Position numbers and translations under genes: made by a program. 64,000 nucleotides of DNA from assembly GCA_039809495.1 (NCBI GenBank), contig JBDHVC010000002.1, forward strand, positions 62,001 to 126,000, in the 5' to 3' direction. The stretch is from JAFLCL01 sp039809495. Its GTDB lineage: Bacteria > Myxococcota_A > Polyangia > Polyangiales > Sandaracinaceae. Under the pieces are notes generated by a model. It was not told the origin of the DNA, made no database searches, and saw nothing but the letters and a program-made list of their open reading frames with translations. Shown piece by piece: positions 31,449-38,887 of the stretch (the stretch's first letter is position 1; every line of letters starts with the position of its first letter).

Positions 31449-31877
31449 TCATCCAACGAAGCCCACAAGCGTAAGCCCCACGAGAGCAAGCCCGACGAGA
31501 ACGAACCGAGTCGACGGGCGAAGCGAAGGACCAAGCGAAGGACCAAGCGAAGGACCAAGCGAAGGACCAAGCGAAGATCGAGGAAAGGTGCGAAGCTCGA
31601 CGGTACGAAGGCGAAGCGAACCGAGAGCGGAGCGGAAGCGGAGTGAAAGCGAAGTGAAGAAGCCAAGCGAAGCGAAGCCGCGGTGAGGCTGGTTGAGAGA
31701 GCCGCGTCCCACCGGAATTCGCGAGCGAGGACCGAGATCCACGAGCAGGTAGAGCATCCCCGCGATGATGACGATCAGGAGCGCGACTCGATCGTTTGGG
31801 GCTGATGGCGGATCGAGCCTGGTGACGAACGAAACGACGACGAACCTGGGAGCGCCGAGCGAAGGCGAGCGAATCAA
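31449..31877 (-). CDS. Possible small membrane protein or untranslated RNA (low confidence)
   Basis: Inside the 780-bp stretch 31268-32047, which has no secure gene, the minus strand is open for 142 codons from a TTG at 31877. The predicted product has one good membrane helix (A-L-L-I-V-I-I-A-G-M-L-Y-L-L-V), a repeat region of Ser-Leu-Gly-Pro units, and a hydrophobic end. The first part has normal third-position GC, but the repeat region uses CTT/GGT/CCT codons, unlike the genome. There is no ribosome-binding site. A terminator just downstream shows something is transcribed leftward. It could be a short membrane protein, a decayed gene or a noncoding RNA. 31878-32047 shows nothing recognisable. 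Confidence 0.25.
   Translation of the reverse strand: MIRSPSLGAPRFVVVSFVTRLDPPSAPNDRVALLIVIIAGMLYLLVDLGPRSRIPVGRGSLNQPHRGFASLGFFTSLSLRFRSALGSLRLRTVELRTFPRSSLGPSLGPSLGPSLGPSLRPSTRFVLVGLALVGLTLVGFVG
31525..31572. repeat. 4 x 12-bp tandem repeat GAAGGACCAAGC
   Basis: Four exact copies, flanked by partial units (AAGC before, GAAG after), in an A- and G-rich tract running from about 31460 to 31680. The tract is more purine-biased than anything else in the window. It is read as Ser-Leu-Gly-Pro on the minus strand and as Arg/Lys/Thr on the plus strand. Confidence 0.95.
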
Positions 31878-32047
31878 GCGAGGTCAGGCGGGTCGGGACG
31901 TCCCTCGATCGAGACGGAACGAGGGAGCACCAAGCAGCGACCGTGCCTAGCCGCTATCGCCAAGCTGTCGCTGGGTTTCTCGAGGGGTGCGAGGCTCGGC
32001 GCGTGGGGAGGGCATGACATCCGTGTCGCGCTCTCGCGCTGTGCCGG

Positions 32048-32917
32048 TCACTCGGAGTACCAGCGGCCCTCGCGGCACACGAAGCGGGTCGAGCCGCCGA
32101 TGACGCGCTCCCTCTCGGGGTGGAGTGGGTCGCCGGGCAGGGCGAGCACCCAGCCCTCGGGGGGCGCCTGGAAGACGGGGCGCACGAGCGGCGGCGTGGA
32201 CTCGAGCGCGCCCCGCAGCGCGTCCTGAGGGCTCCTACGCTCGCGGAGCAGCTCGAGGGTGCGGAGCGTCGGCGGAGGCAGATCGATGCTTCCGTCGACG
32301 TGGAGCGCCACCGCGGCCTCCGGCTCGATCCATCGCGACGCGACCGTCTCGCGGTGCTCCTCGCTCGCTCGCTCGCTCTCCGCCTCGCTCACCTCGCAGA
32401 GAAAGAACCGCGCGTCGAAGCGCTTGCGCTCGACGACGGGGGTGATCCACCGCGAGAGCGGGAGCAGCCGATCGAGCGAGAGCCGTGCGTCGATCGAGGT
32501 GAGGACGTCGGCGAACGCCTCTCCCGCGTTGAGGCGCGCCCGCGCTTGGTCGAGGGCGGCGTCGCTCGCGCGGGACGCGCCGAGCAGGATCCCCGCCTCC
32601 TCGAACGTCTCGCGCGCGGCGGCGACGTGGAGGGCTCGGGCCGTCGCCGCATCGAGGAGGCTCTCCGAGCGCCCCAGCGCCGCCAGCATGGCGTCATCCG
32701 AGGGGCCGTCGGTGCGGGCTCGGATCGCGTCCTCCGCGTCGCTCGGATCGAGCTTCCCGCCCGGAAAGACGTGCGCGCCGCCCATGAAGGCGGTGGCCTT
32801 GTGGCGCTGGACGAGGAGCACCTCGAGGCGTCCTCCAGCGCTCCTCACGAGGATGACGGTCGCGGCGGGGAGCGGTGTCGCTCCACCGCGGAGGGGATCG
32901 AGGTCGAGCACGGTCAT
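32048..32917 (-). CDS. NUDT19-like Nudix hydrolase (CoA-diphosphatase type)
   Basis: 289 aa from ATG 32917, overlapping the aminotransferase stop as ATGA. The Nudix domain starts at A-T-V-I-L-V-R. The Nudix box is split: G-G-K-L-D-P-S-D-A near residue 48 and R-E-T-F-E-E-A-G-I-L-L about 45 residues later, with an insertion between. An inserted Nudix box is typical of the eukaryotic and bacterial NUDT19 group, which hydrolyses CoA and acyl-CoA to phosphopantetheine and 3',5'-ADP. Further on R-W-I-T-P and F-D-A-R-F-F support this group. The C-terminal domain (about 190-289) ends in a Trp-rich strand. It is cytoplasmic. Substrate assignment is by architecture only. Confidence 0.82.
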   Translation of the reverse strand: MTVLDLDPLRGGATPLPAATVILVRSAGGRLEVLLVQRHKATAFMGGAHVFPGGKLDPSDAEDAIRARTDGPSDDAMLAALGRSESLLDAATARALHVAAARETFEEAGILLGASRASDAALDQARARLNAGEAFADVLTSIDARLSLDRLLPLSRWITPVVERKRFDARFFLCEVSEAESERASEEHRETVASRWIEPEAAVALHVDGSIDLPPPTLRTLELLRERRSPQDALRGALESTPPLVRPVFQAPPEGWVLALPGDPLHPERERVIGGSTRFVCREGRWYSE

Positions 32918-34209
32918 CTCCGTCGGGCGGCGACCCAGCGGCTGACCCGCTCGATCGCGTCGATGGTCGTCGCGGCGTGCCGACGCAGGAACACCTCGTC
33001 GATCGGCTGCTCGTTCGGGATGAGGCGAACCGCCGCGAGGGTCTGGGCGCCGTCGAAGTCGACGTAGGCGAAGCGCATCGAGAGCTCCTCTTCGGGGCGA
33101 CCGAAGAGCGCGCCGGGCGTCCCGGCGACGCGGGCCTCTTCGAGCAAGAGGAGGGCGAGCTCGCGGCTCCCGGCGACGCGCACAGCGCCGGCCCGCTCGA
33201 GCGCGGGGCCGAAGTCCGCGAAGACCTGGAAGCCTCCCGTCGGCTGCGGGCAGAGGACGCCGACGGCCTGGAGCCGCCTGGACACGAAGCGGCCGAGCGC
33301 GCTCAAGACGCGCCTCACGTCCGAGAGGTAGCGCTCGATGTCGTCGCTGCCCTCGAACGCGGCGATGGCCGCGCGCTGGATCGGCATCGACGTGGAGGAG
33401 AAGGTCTCGCCCGCGACGACGACCAGCGCGTCGAGGAGGGGCCTCAATTGGTCGGGGAAGACCAGCGCGCCGAGCCGCCATCCGCCGGCGCCGACCCACT
33501 TCGAGAGCCCCGTGGAGACGATCGTCCCTTCGGGGTAGTGGCGAGCGATCGACGTGTGCTGCCCTTTGTGATGGAGCTCCGCGTAGACCTCGTCCGCGAG
33601 CACGAGGAGCTCGTGCTGCCTCGCGATGCGCGCGAACTCGCGGAGCTCGTCGCTCTGGTAGGTGAGGCCGCTCGGGTTGGCGGGGTAATTGAGCAAGAGC
33701 ATCCGTGGGCGCAGAGGCGCGCGCGCGAGCCGCTCCGCGAGCGCCTCGGGGCGAAGGAGGAAGCCGTCCTCCGCCCGCGTCTCGAGGGACAGGACATTCT
33801 TCCCGAGGAGCCGCGCCTGCGAGAAGCTCGCGCCCCAGGAGGGGGTCGCGACGACGATCTCGCCGGAGAAGACGATCTGGAGGAGGAAGAGCAGATCCTT
33901 CGAGCCGGGGCCGACGACGACGTCGTCCGCGGTTCGGTCGACGCTTGCGCGCGAGACCAGGTGTCGCGCGATCGCTCGGCGCAGCTCGGGGAGGCCGCGC
34001 GCGGGCGCGTAGTGCTTCTCGTGGGCAGCGTCACGGAGCGCCGCGACCATGCGCTCGGGGACGGGGAAGGGCGACTCGCCGAGGGTCAGGCGCGCGATCG
34101 GCTCGCCGGCGTCGCGGCGAAGATCGACGTCCTCGGTGAGCGCGAGCGCCGACTCGGTGGAGAGCGCCGCGACGCGTGGATCGATGACCTCGCTCAGCCT
34201 CGACACCAC
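32914..34209 (-). CDS. PLP-dependent class I/II aminotransferase
   Basis: 431 aa, fold type I. Visible features: H-Y-A-P-A-R-G-L-P-E-L-R-R-A-I near residue 90, N-Y-P-A-N-P-S-G-L-T-Y near 180, the D-E-V-Y-A-E-L segment holding the pyridine-nitrogen Asp, and S-T-G-L-S-K-W-V-G-A-G-G-W-R-L-G with the Schiff-base lysine. F-A-Y-V-D-F-D-G lies near the carboxylate-binding arginine region (S-M-R-F). Such enzymes transaminate aspartate, aromatic or other amino acids; the specific substrate cannot be read. The GTG start at 34209 follows another in-frame GTG. Downstream the Nudix gene overlaps by 4 bp, so the two should be co-translated. The NYN gene upstream is 30 bp away on the same strand. Confidence 0.88.
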   Translation of the reverse strand: MVSRLSEVIDPRVAALSTESALALTEDVDLRRDAGEPIARLTLGESPFPVPERMVAALRDAAHEKHYAPARGLPELRRAIARHLVSRASVDRTADDVVVGPGSKDLLFLLQIVFSGEIVVATPSWGASFSQARLLGKNVLSLETRAEDGFLLRPEALAERLARAPLRPRMLLLNYPANPSGLTYQSDELREFARIARQHELLVLADEVYAELHHKGQHTSIARHYPEGTIVSTGLSKWVGAGGWRLGALVFPDQLRPLLDALVVVAGETFSSTSMPIQRAAIAAFEGSDDIERYLSDVRRVLSALGRFVSRRLQAVGVLCPQPTGGFQVFADFGPALERAGAVRVAGSRELALLLLEEARVAGTPGALFGRPEEELSMRFAYVDFDGAQTLAAVRLIPNEQPIDEVFLRRHAATTIDAIERVSRWVAARRR

Positions 34210-34239
34210 GCCTCCGAGCCAGCCGGTCGATGCGGCCGA

Positions 34240-35247
34240 TCACGCATTGGGGCCGAACGCGATCACCTGATAGCCGCCCGAGCTCGCGTTGCGGGTGATC
34301 TCGAGCAGGCCCCGGCGACCGGCGTCCTCGAGGAGCTGGTTGAACGTGCGGTAGCCATGGAAGCGCTCGGAGAATTCGGGACGCTTACGCTTGAGCGTCT
34401 GCTTCACCAGCGCTCCGTGGAGCGCCCCGTCGCGGTCCTGGAAGAGCGCCTCGACCACGTCGAGCACGAGCTCGATCGCCTCGCGCTGGCGCTCCTCGAG
34501 CGTCTTCGTCTCGGTCGCTGCGCTCGGCTCGTGCTCGTGGGGCCGTGGCTCGCTCTTGGCGGCCTCGCTCTTGGCGGCCTCGCTCTTGGCGGCCTCGCTC
34601 TTGGCGACCTCGCTCTTGGCGACCTCGCTCTTGGCGACCTCGCCCTTCGTCTTCGCGTCGGGCCTCGACCGCGCGGGCTCCCCGCGGATGCCCTCGGCGC
34701 GCTGGGTGCTCGTGCGCGCGCGCTCGTGAGCGAGGTCCTTCCGCTGGGCCTCGCGGCGCTCGCGGGCGAGGTCGTCGTAGTAGATGAACTCGTCGCAATT
34801 GTCGATCAGGAGATCGCTCGTCGAGCTCTTCACGCCGACCCCGATGACCCGCTTGTTGTTCTCGCGGAGCTTCGAGACGAGCGGCGAGAAGTCGCTGTCG
34901 CCGGAGACGATCACGAAGACGTCGACGTGCTCCTTCATGTAGCAGAGGTCGAGCGCGTCCACGACGAGGCGGATGTCGGCGCTGTTCTTACCGGAGTAGC
35001 TGACGTGCGGGATCTCGATGAGCTCGAACGCGGCCTCGTGCATCGGCCGCTTGTGCTGCTTGTATCGCTCCCAATCCGCGTACGCCTTCTTGACGACGAT
35101 GTTGCCCTTGTCGAGGAGCCGCTCGAGGACGAGGCGGATGTCGAGCGTCTCGTAGTTGGCCCGCTGAGCGCCGATCGCGACGTTCTCGAAGTCGCAGAAG
35201 ATGGCCATGTTCGGGGCGTCTTCGAGGCGCGCGTAGGGATCGGGCAA
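34240..35247 (-). CDS. NYN-domain (PIN-like) nuclease with C-terminal LOTUS/OST-HTH-type domain
   Basis: 335 aa from TTG 35247 (GAGG 7 bp upstream); ATG 35208 directly at the domain start is an alternative. The NYN domain spans about residues 14-160: M-A-I-F-C-D-F-E-N-V with the first acidic residues, then A-D-I-R-L-V-V-D-A-L-D, and V-I-V-S-G-D-S-D-F-S-P-L. These are the LabA/DUF88 catalytic aspartates. A charged linker holds six 5-residue VAKSE/AAKSE repeats. The last 80 residues, with L-V-K-Q-T-L-K-R-K-R-P-E-F and Y-R-T-F-N-Q-L-L-E, match an OST-HTH RNA-binding module. Expected role is RNA cleavage or RNA quality control in the cytoplasm. No known partner gene sits next to it. Confidence 0.88.
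   Translation of the reverse strand: MPDPYARLEDAPNMAIFCDFENVAIGAQRANYETLDIRLVLERLLDKGNIVVKKAYADWERYKQHKRPMHEAAFELIEIPHVSYSGKNSADIRLVVDALDLCYMKEHVDVFVIVSGDSDFSPLVSKLRENNKRVIGVGVKSSTSDLLIDNCDEFIYYDDLARERREAQRKDLAHERARTSTQRAEGIRGEPARSRPDAKTKGEVAKSEVAKSEVAKSEAAKSEAAKSEAAKSEPRPHEHEPSAATETKTLEERQREAIELVLDVVEALFQDRDGALHGALVKQTLKRKRPEFSERFHGYRTFNQLLEDAGRRGLLEITRNASSGGYQVIAFGPNA
34550..34639 (-). repeat. 6 x 15-bp tandem repeat in the NYN gene linker
   Basis: Six in-frame 15-bp units (three with GGCGGCC, three with GGCGACC at the end on the + strand) encode the A/V-A-K-S-E repeats of the linker. The two unit types lie in blocks, as expected after stepwise duplication. Copy-number variation between strains is likely. 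Confidence 0.95.
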
Positions 35248-35306
35248 GGCAGGACCTCGAGCTCGGGAGGAGCGGGCACGATATCATCGGAACGAGGAGG
35301 CCGCTC

Positions 35307-37031
35307 GTGGACGGGTCGCCGAGGCGTCGTTCGAGGACCGTGGGCGGGGTGCCCTCTGGGAACCTCCGCGGCGCCGCGGTGTCCGAGGAGAGACGCGCGT
35401 TCGTCGCGCGCCCCCGCCTCGCCATGCTCCTACCCGCTCGACGGACTCGCGATCCGCTCGACGGCGAGCCCGACGCCGTCGCGCTCGAGCGGAGGCGTCT
35501 GCTCGCTCGTCTCGCGAGCGTGGGGCTCGCGCTCTTCGCCGTGACGTTCGGGGTGACGCACCACGCGAGCGCCATCGGCTCGCTGCTCCGGCGGGAGATG
35601 GACGTGTTCGGTGAGCCGATCTACGTCCCGCCCCACCCGAGCTCGCGGGCCGCGCTCGCGTCCATCGATTTCGAGCGGGTGCACTCCCGCCTCCTCCCGG
35701 CGTTCGTCGTCGCGCTCGCCCACGCCGACACCGCGAACGGCCGCGCGCGTGCGGAGTTCGCCTTCCGTGAGCTGCGCGCGTCGCTCTCGCCCGACGAGAA
35801 CCTCGTCGAGCTGTGGCGAGAGATCGGCCTGCTCGCGCGGATCGGGCTCGAGCGGAACGCGAGGCGCATCGACTACCTCCTCTGGGCGTATGACCACTAC
35901 CTCGACTCGCTCGGGATCCCGTACCGGGTCGAGGCGACGATGTTCCTGCTCGGCGATCGTCCGCGCCTCGCCGTCCGGTGCTACCTCGTGCTCTCCGACG
36001 CTCGCGCCGAGCGCGGCGAGCGCGTCCGCTACGTCCAACGCGTCGACGGGTTCGGCGACCACGAGCCCTGGCTCGGCCGGACGGCGCGTGAAGAGGACGG
36101 CGCGGTGGTGCTCGCGGAGCGCGTCCTCCACTTCGCGACGCGTCATATCTGGCCGGGTCTCCACCCGGCGCTCGACGCGCGGCGGCCGGCGGACGAGCGC
36201 GGTTCGCTCGCGGCCGTGCGCGCCGAGGCGAGCCGCGCGATCGACCCGGAGCTCCTCGCGATCCTCGTGGAGACGGCCGAGGACCAGCAGGCGCTCCTCG
36301 AGACGGCGGCCTCGATCGAGGCGCGCCACGCGTGTGGATCGACGTTCGAGGTCTACGACATCCCCTACCGCGGCCTCTCCGCGCGGAGCTACCGGATGCT
36401 CGAGCTCGCGGTCGAGCGCGGTCGCGACTCGGCCTGCCCGGACGTGACGCTCGCCGAGGCGGCGCAGATCGTCGGCGCCGCCGAGCGGCTCGCCGCGACG
36501 CCCCGCCTCGAGGACGCGCTCGAGGCGCTCGCCGCGTTCACCGCGCGTGCCGTGGCGGCGCACGAGCTTCGGCACGTCGCGGACGGCCCGAGCGCCGAGC
36601 TCGACTGCGCGGGCTTCGAGGACGCGTCCCCGCTCGTCCGCGCGGAGGCGAGCGCGTACCTCGCCTCCTTCGCCGACCCGAGCGTGGGGCACACGGCGCG
36701 CCTCGTCGCGTGCTCGAACCCGGAGCGGGAGCAAGGCATCGACGCAGCGGCGATCCGCCTCGCGCTGCGCGACGCCGCGCCCGAGGGCTGTGCGGCGCCG
36801 GCCGAGGATCTCCACGCTCGCGCCCGCGCGGCGCTCACGCGTCGCTTCGGGGCGCGCGCGGCCGTCCTCGTGCCGGAGGGCTTCCCAGAGAACCCGCGCT
36901 TCCTCGTCCGCCGTGCGCCGGTGGTCGCCGACACGAGCTGGCTCGTGGACGACGAGGAGCGCTCGGCTGGCGCCGACGCGTCCCCCGAGCGCGCGGTAGG
37001 TGATGGCGCCACGGCAGGCGCTCGCGAGTGA
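35307..37031 (+). CDS. Membrane-anchored protein of unknown family with an HExxH motif
   Basis: 574 aa from GTG 35307; GAGGAGG lies 6 bp upstream. A basic N-terminus of about 60 residues is followed by one membrane helix (residues about 65-85) and a large, probably periplasmic domain. H-E-L-R-H at 419-423 is an exact HExxH zinc-protease motif inside a helix (A-V-A-A-H-E-L-R-H-V-A-D). Glu447 in R-A-E-A-S-A-Y-L-A lies 24 residues on and would suit a gluzincin third ligand. Two Cys pairs (around D-C-A-G-F and A-C-S-N, G-C-A-A-P) fit an oxidising compartment. I know no family for it. It is divergent from the NYN gene by 59 bp; GCACGATATCATC between them could hold promoter elements. Protease activity is a hypothesis. 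Confidence 0.6.
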   Translation: MDGSPRRRSRTVGGVPSGNLRGAAVSEERRAFVARPRLAMLLPARRTRDPLDGEPDAVALERRRLLARLASVGLALFAVTFGVTHHASAIGSLLRREMDVFGEPIYVPPHPSSRAALASIDFERVHSRLLPAFVVALAHADTANGRARAEFAFRELRASLSPDENLVELWREIGLLARIGLERNARRIDYLLWAYDHYLDSLGIPYRVEATMFLLGDRPRLAVRCYLVLSDARAERGERVRYVQRVDGFGDHEPWLGRTAREEDGAVVLAERVLHFATRHIWPGLHPALDARRPADERGSLAAVRAEASRAIDPELLAILVETAEDQQALLETAASIEARHACGSTFEVYDIPYRGLSARSYRMLELAVERGRDSACPDVTLAEAAQIVGAAERLAATPRLEDALEALAAFTARAVAAHELRHVADGPSAELDCAGFEDASPLVRAEASAYLASFADPSVGHTARLVACSNPEREQGIDAAAIRLALRDAAPEGCAAPAEDLHARARAALTRRFGARAAVLVPEGFPENPRFLVRRAPVVADTSWLVDDEERSAGADASPERAVGDGATAGARE

Positions 37032-37075
37032 CAGCGCGCCTCACTCGGCGTGATCCGTCGAGCCGAGGCGCGCCG

Positions 37076-37669
37076 TCAGGGCCAGCGCGACACGAAGCTC
37101 GTGACCTCCGGGCGCGCGAGCTCGGGGGGCGGTCCGTCCGGCGTGCCGACGTAGAGGAAGCCGACGAGGTGATCCTCGGCGCGCAAGCCGAGCCCTGTCT
37201 TGAGCTCTGGATCGTAGGCGGCGGGGCCCGTCCGCCACATGCCGCCGAAGCCTTCGGCCTGAAGGCCGATGAGGAGCGCGTGGACGACGCAGCCCGTCGA
37301 GAGCACCTGCTCGATCTCGGGGACCTTCGGGTGCAGGCGGGGCACGCACGCGACGACGATGATCATCGGCGCGCGGAGCGGCTTCTGGCGCGCCGCCTCG
37401 ATCATCGCCTCGGTGATCTTCGGGCTCTTGCGTCGGGCCGACTCGGCCATGAGCTCGCCGAGCCGCGCGCGACCCTCGCCCTCGACGACGAGGATGCGGT
37501 ACGGGTGGAGGTTCGCGTGCGCGGGAGCGCGCAGCGCCGCGCGGACGAGGCGCTCGAGCAGCGCGGGGCCCGGCGCGGGGTCGCGGAGCTTCGCGGCCGA
37601 CGAGCGGCGCTCGAGCAATGAGAGGGTCGCGCTCGCGTCCTCCGCGGCGCCTCGAGTCGATGTCTCCAT
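37076..37669 (-). CDS. Nitroreductase family protein (YdjA-like)
   Basis: 197 aa, the size of the compact YdjA/NfnB-like branch. FMN-binding features: E-R-R-S-S-A-A-K-L-R-D-P near residue 21, A-L-R-A-P-A-H-A-N-L-H-P-Y-R near 46, and the end-region G-L-R-A-E-D-H-L-V-G-F-L-Y-V-G-T-P. Such proteins are cytoplasmic FMN homodimers that reduce nitro- or enone compounds with NAD(P)H. ATG 37669 has AGGAG 7 bp upstream. tgt lies 48 bp upstream on the same strand, so this is the last gene of the leftward block. Physiological substrate unknown. Confidence 0.88.
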   Translation of the reverse strand: METSTRGAAEDASATLSLLERRSSAAKLRDPAPGPALLERLVRAALRAPAHANLHPYRILVVEGEGRARLGELMAESARRKSPKITEAMIEAARQKPLRAPMIIVVACVPRLHPKVPEIEQVLSTGCVVHALLIGLQAEGFGGMWRTGPAAYDPELKTGLGLRAEDHLVGFLYVGTPDGPPPELARPEVTSFVSRWP

Positions 37670-37717
37670 GCCCGAACTCCTCCTGTCTCGCCGTCTCGGC
37701 GCCTGGCCTCGACGTGC

Positions 37718-38887
37718 TCAGTCGGCGGATCGCCGCGCGTCGCGGCCGATCTCGTCGCCCTCACGCATCTGGCCGGCGATGGCGTCCGCCCAGCGCGCGT
37801 AGTCTCGCGCCTCGATGTGCTCGCGCGCCTGGCGCGTGAGGTCGAGATAGAAGTGCAGGTTGTGCTGCGTCACGAGGCGAGCGCCGAGCATCTCGTCGGC
37901 GCGGACGAGGTGGTGGAGGTAGGCGCGCGTATAGCGAGCGCAGACGGGGCAGCCGCAGGCGGCGTCGAGGGGCGCCTCGTCGCCGCGGTGGCGTGCCTGC
38001 TTGAGGTTGACGCGCCCGCGCCAGGTGAGCGCCTGGCCGTTGCGCGCGTTGCGGGTCGGGAGGACGCAGTCGAAGAGATCGATCCCCGCGCCGATGGCGC
38101 GCAGGAGGTCGTAGGGCGTGCCGACGCCCATGAGGTAGCGCGGCCGCTCCTCGGGCATCCGATGCGCGACGGCGTCGAGCGCGCGGTACATGTCCGGGAT
38201 CGGCTCACCGACGGAGAAGCCCCCGAGCGCGATTCCGTCGAAGCCGCGCCCGTCGAGCTCCATCGTGGCGATGGCCTCGAGGTGGCGCAGGCGCCGCTCG
38301 ACGTCCGTTCCGCCCTGCACGATGCCGAAGCGCGCCTGGCCCTCGCGCCACGGGGCGGCGAGGCAGCGCCGCGCCCACGCGGTGGTGCGCGCCATCGCGC
38401 GCTCGATCACGGCTGGCTCGCCGTCGCCGGGGGGGCACTCGTCGAAGGCCATCGCGACGTCCGAGCCGAGCAGCGACTGGATGCGCATCGACTCCTCCGG
38501 CGTGAGCCGGAGCGCGCTCCCGTCGAGGTGGGAGCGGAACGAGACACCGTCGTCATCGACCTTGCGCAGGCCCGCGAGCGAGAAGACCTGGAAGCCGCCC
38601 GAGTCCGTGAGGTGCGCGTGCCGCCAGCCCATGAAGCGCTGGACGCCGCCGAGCTCCGCGATGCGCTCGGGGCCGGGGCGTAGCCAGAGGTGGTAGGTGT
38701 TCGCGAGGATGACGCGGGCCCCCGTCGCCTCGACCTCGTCCGGCGTCTGCGACTTCACCGTCGCGAGCGTGCCGACCGGCATGAAGACGGGCGTGTCGAT
38801 CACGGCGCGAGGCGTCTCGAAGCGGCCGCGCCGCGCGTGGCCGTCGCGCGCGAGGACCTCGAACGAGAAGCCGGGGCTCGTCCTCAT
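37718..38887 (-). CDS. tgt: Queuine tRNA-ribosyltransferase
   Basis: 389 aa, close to the usual 375. Conserved items: D-T-P-V-F-M-P-V-G-T near residue 31, L-A-N-T-Y-H-L-W-L-R-P-G, D-S-G-G-F-Q-V-F-S with the base-exchange Asp, G-I-V-Q-G-G, D-C-V-L-P-T-R-N-A-R-N-G with the nucleophilic Asp, and the zinc site C-G-C-P-V-C plus H near the end (T-Q-H-N-L). The enzyme replaces guanine-34 of GUN-anticodon tRNAs with preQ1. The start ATG overlaps the queA stop (ATGA), so the two consecutive steps of queuosine synthesis are co-translated. The upstream preQ1 genes are not in the window. Confidence 0.97.
   Translation of the reverse strand: MRTSPGFSFEVLARDGHARRGRFETPRAVIDTPVFMPVGTLATVKSQTPDEVEATGARVILANTYHLWLRPGPERIAELGGVQRFMGWRHAHLTDSGGFQVFSLAGLRKVDDDGVSFRSHLDGSALRLTPEESMRIQSLLGSDVAMAFDECPPGDGEPAVIERAMARTTAWARRCLAAPWREGQARFGIVQGGTDVERRLRHLEAIATMELDGRGFDGIALGGFSVGEPIPDMYRALDAVAHRMPEERPRYLMGVGTPYDLLRAIGAGIDLFDCVLPTRNARNGQALTWRGRVNLKQARHRGDEAPLDAACGCPVCARYTRAYLHHLVRADEMLGARLVTQHNLHFYLDLTRQAREHIEARDYARWADAIAGQMREGDEIGRDARRSAD

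Noticed and set aside
31314..31646. Plus-strand frame with a run of Arg-Thr-Lys-Arg repeats
   Set aside because: It consists of the 12-bp repeat and purine-rich flanks, has no ribosome-binding site and starts inside the terminator region; a real basic protein is unlikely.
31268..32047. tRNA or other structured RNA gene in the gene-poor stretch
   Set aside because: No T-loop GTTCGA pattern with acceptor stem was found; only repeats and the terminator stem are supported.
34550..34639. Regular 15-bp repeats as a possible CRISPR array
   Set aside because: Units are adjacent without spacers, in frame, and encode a protein linker.
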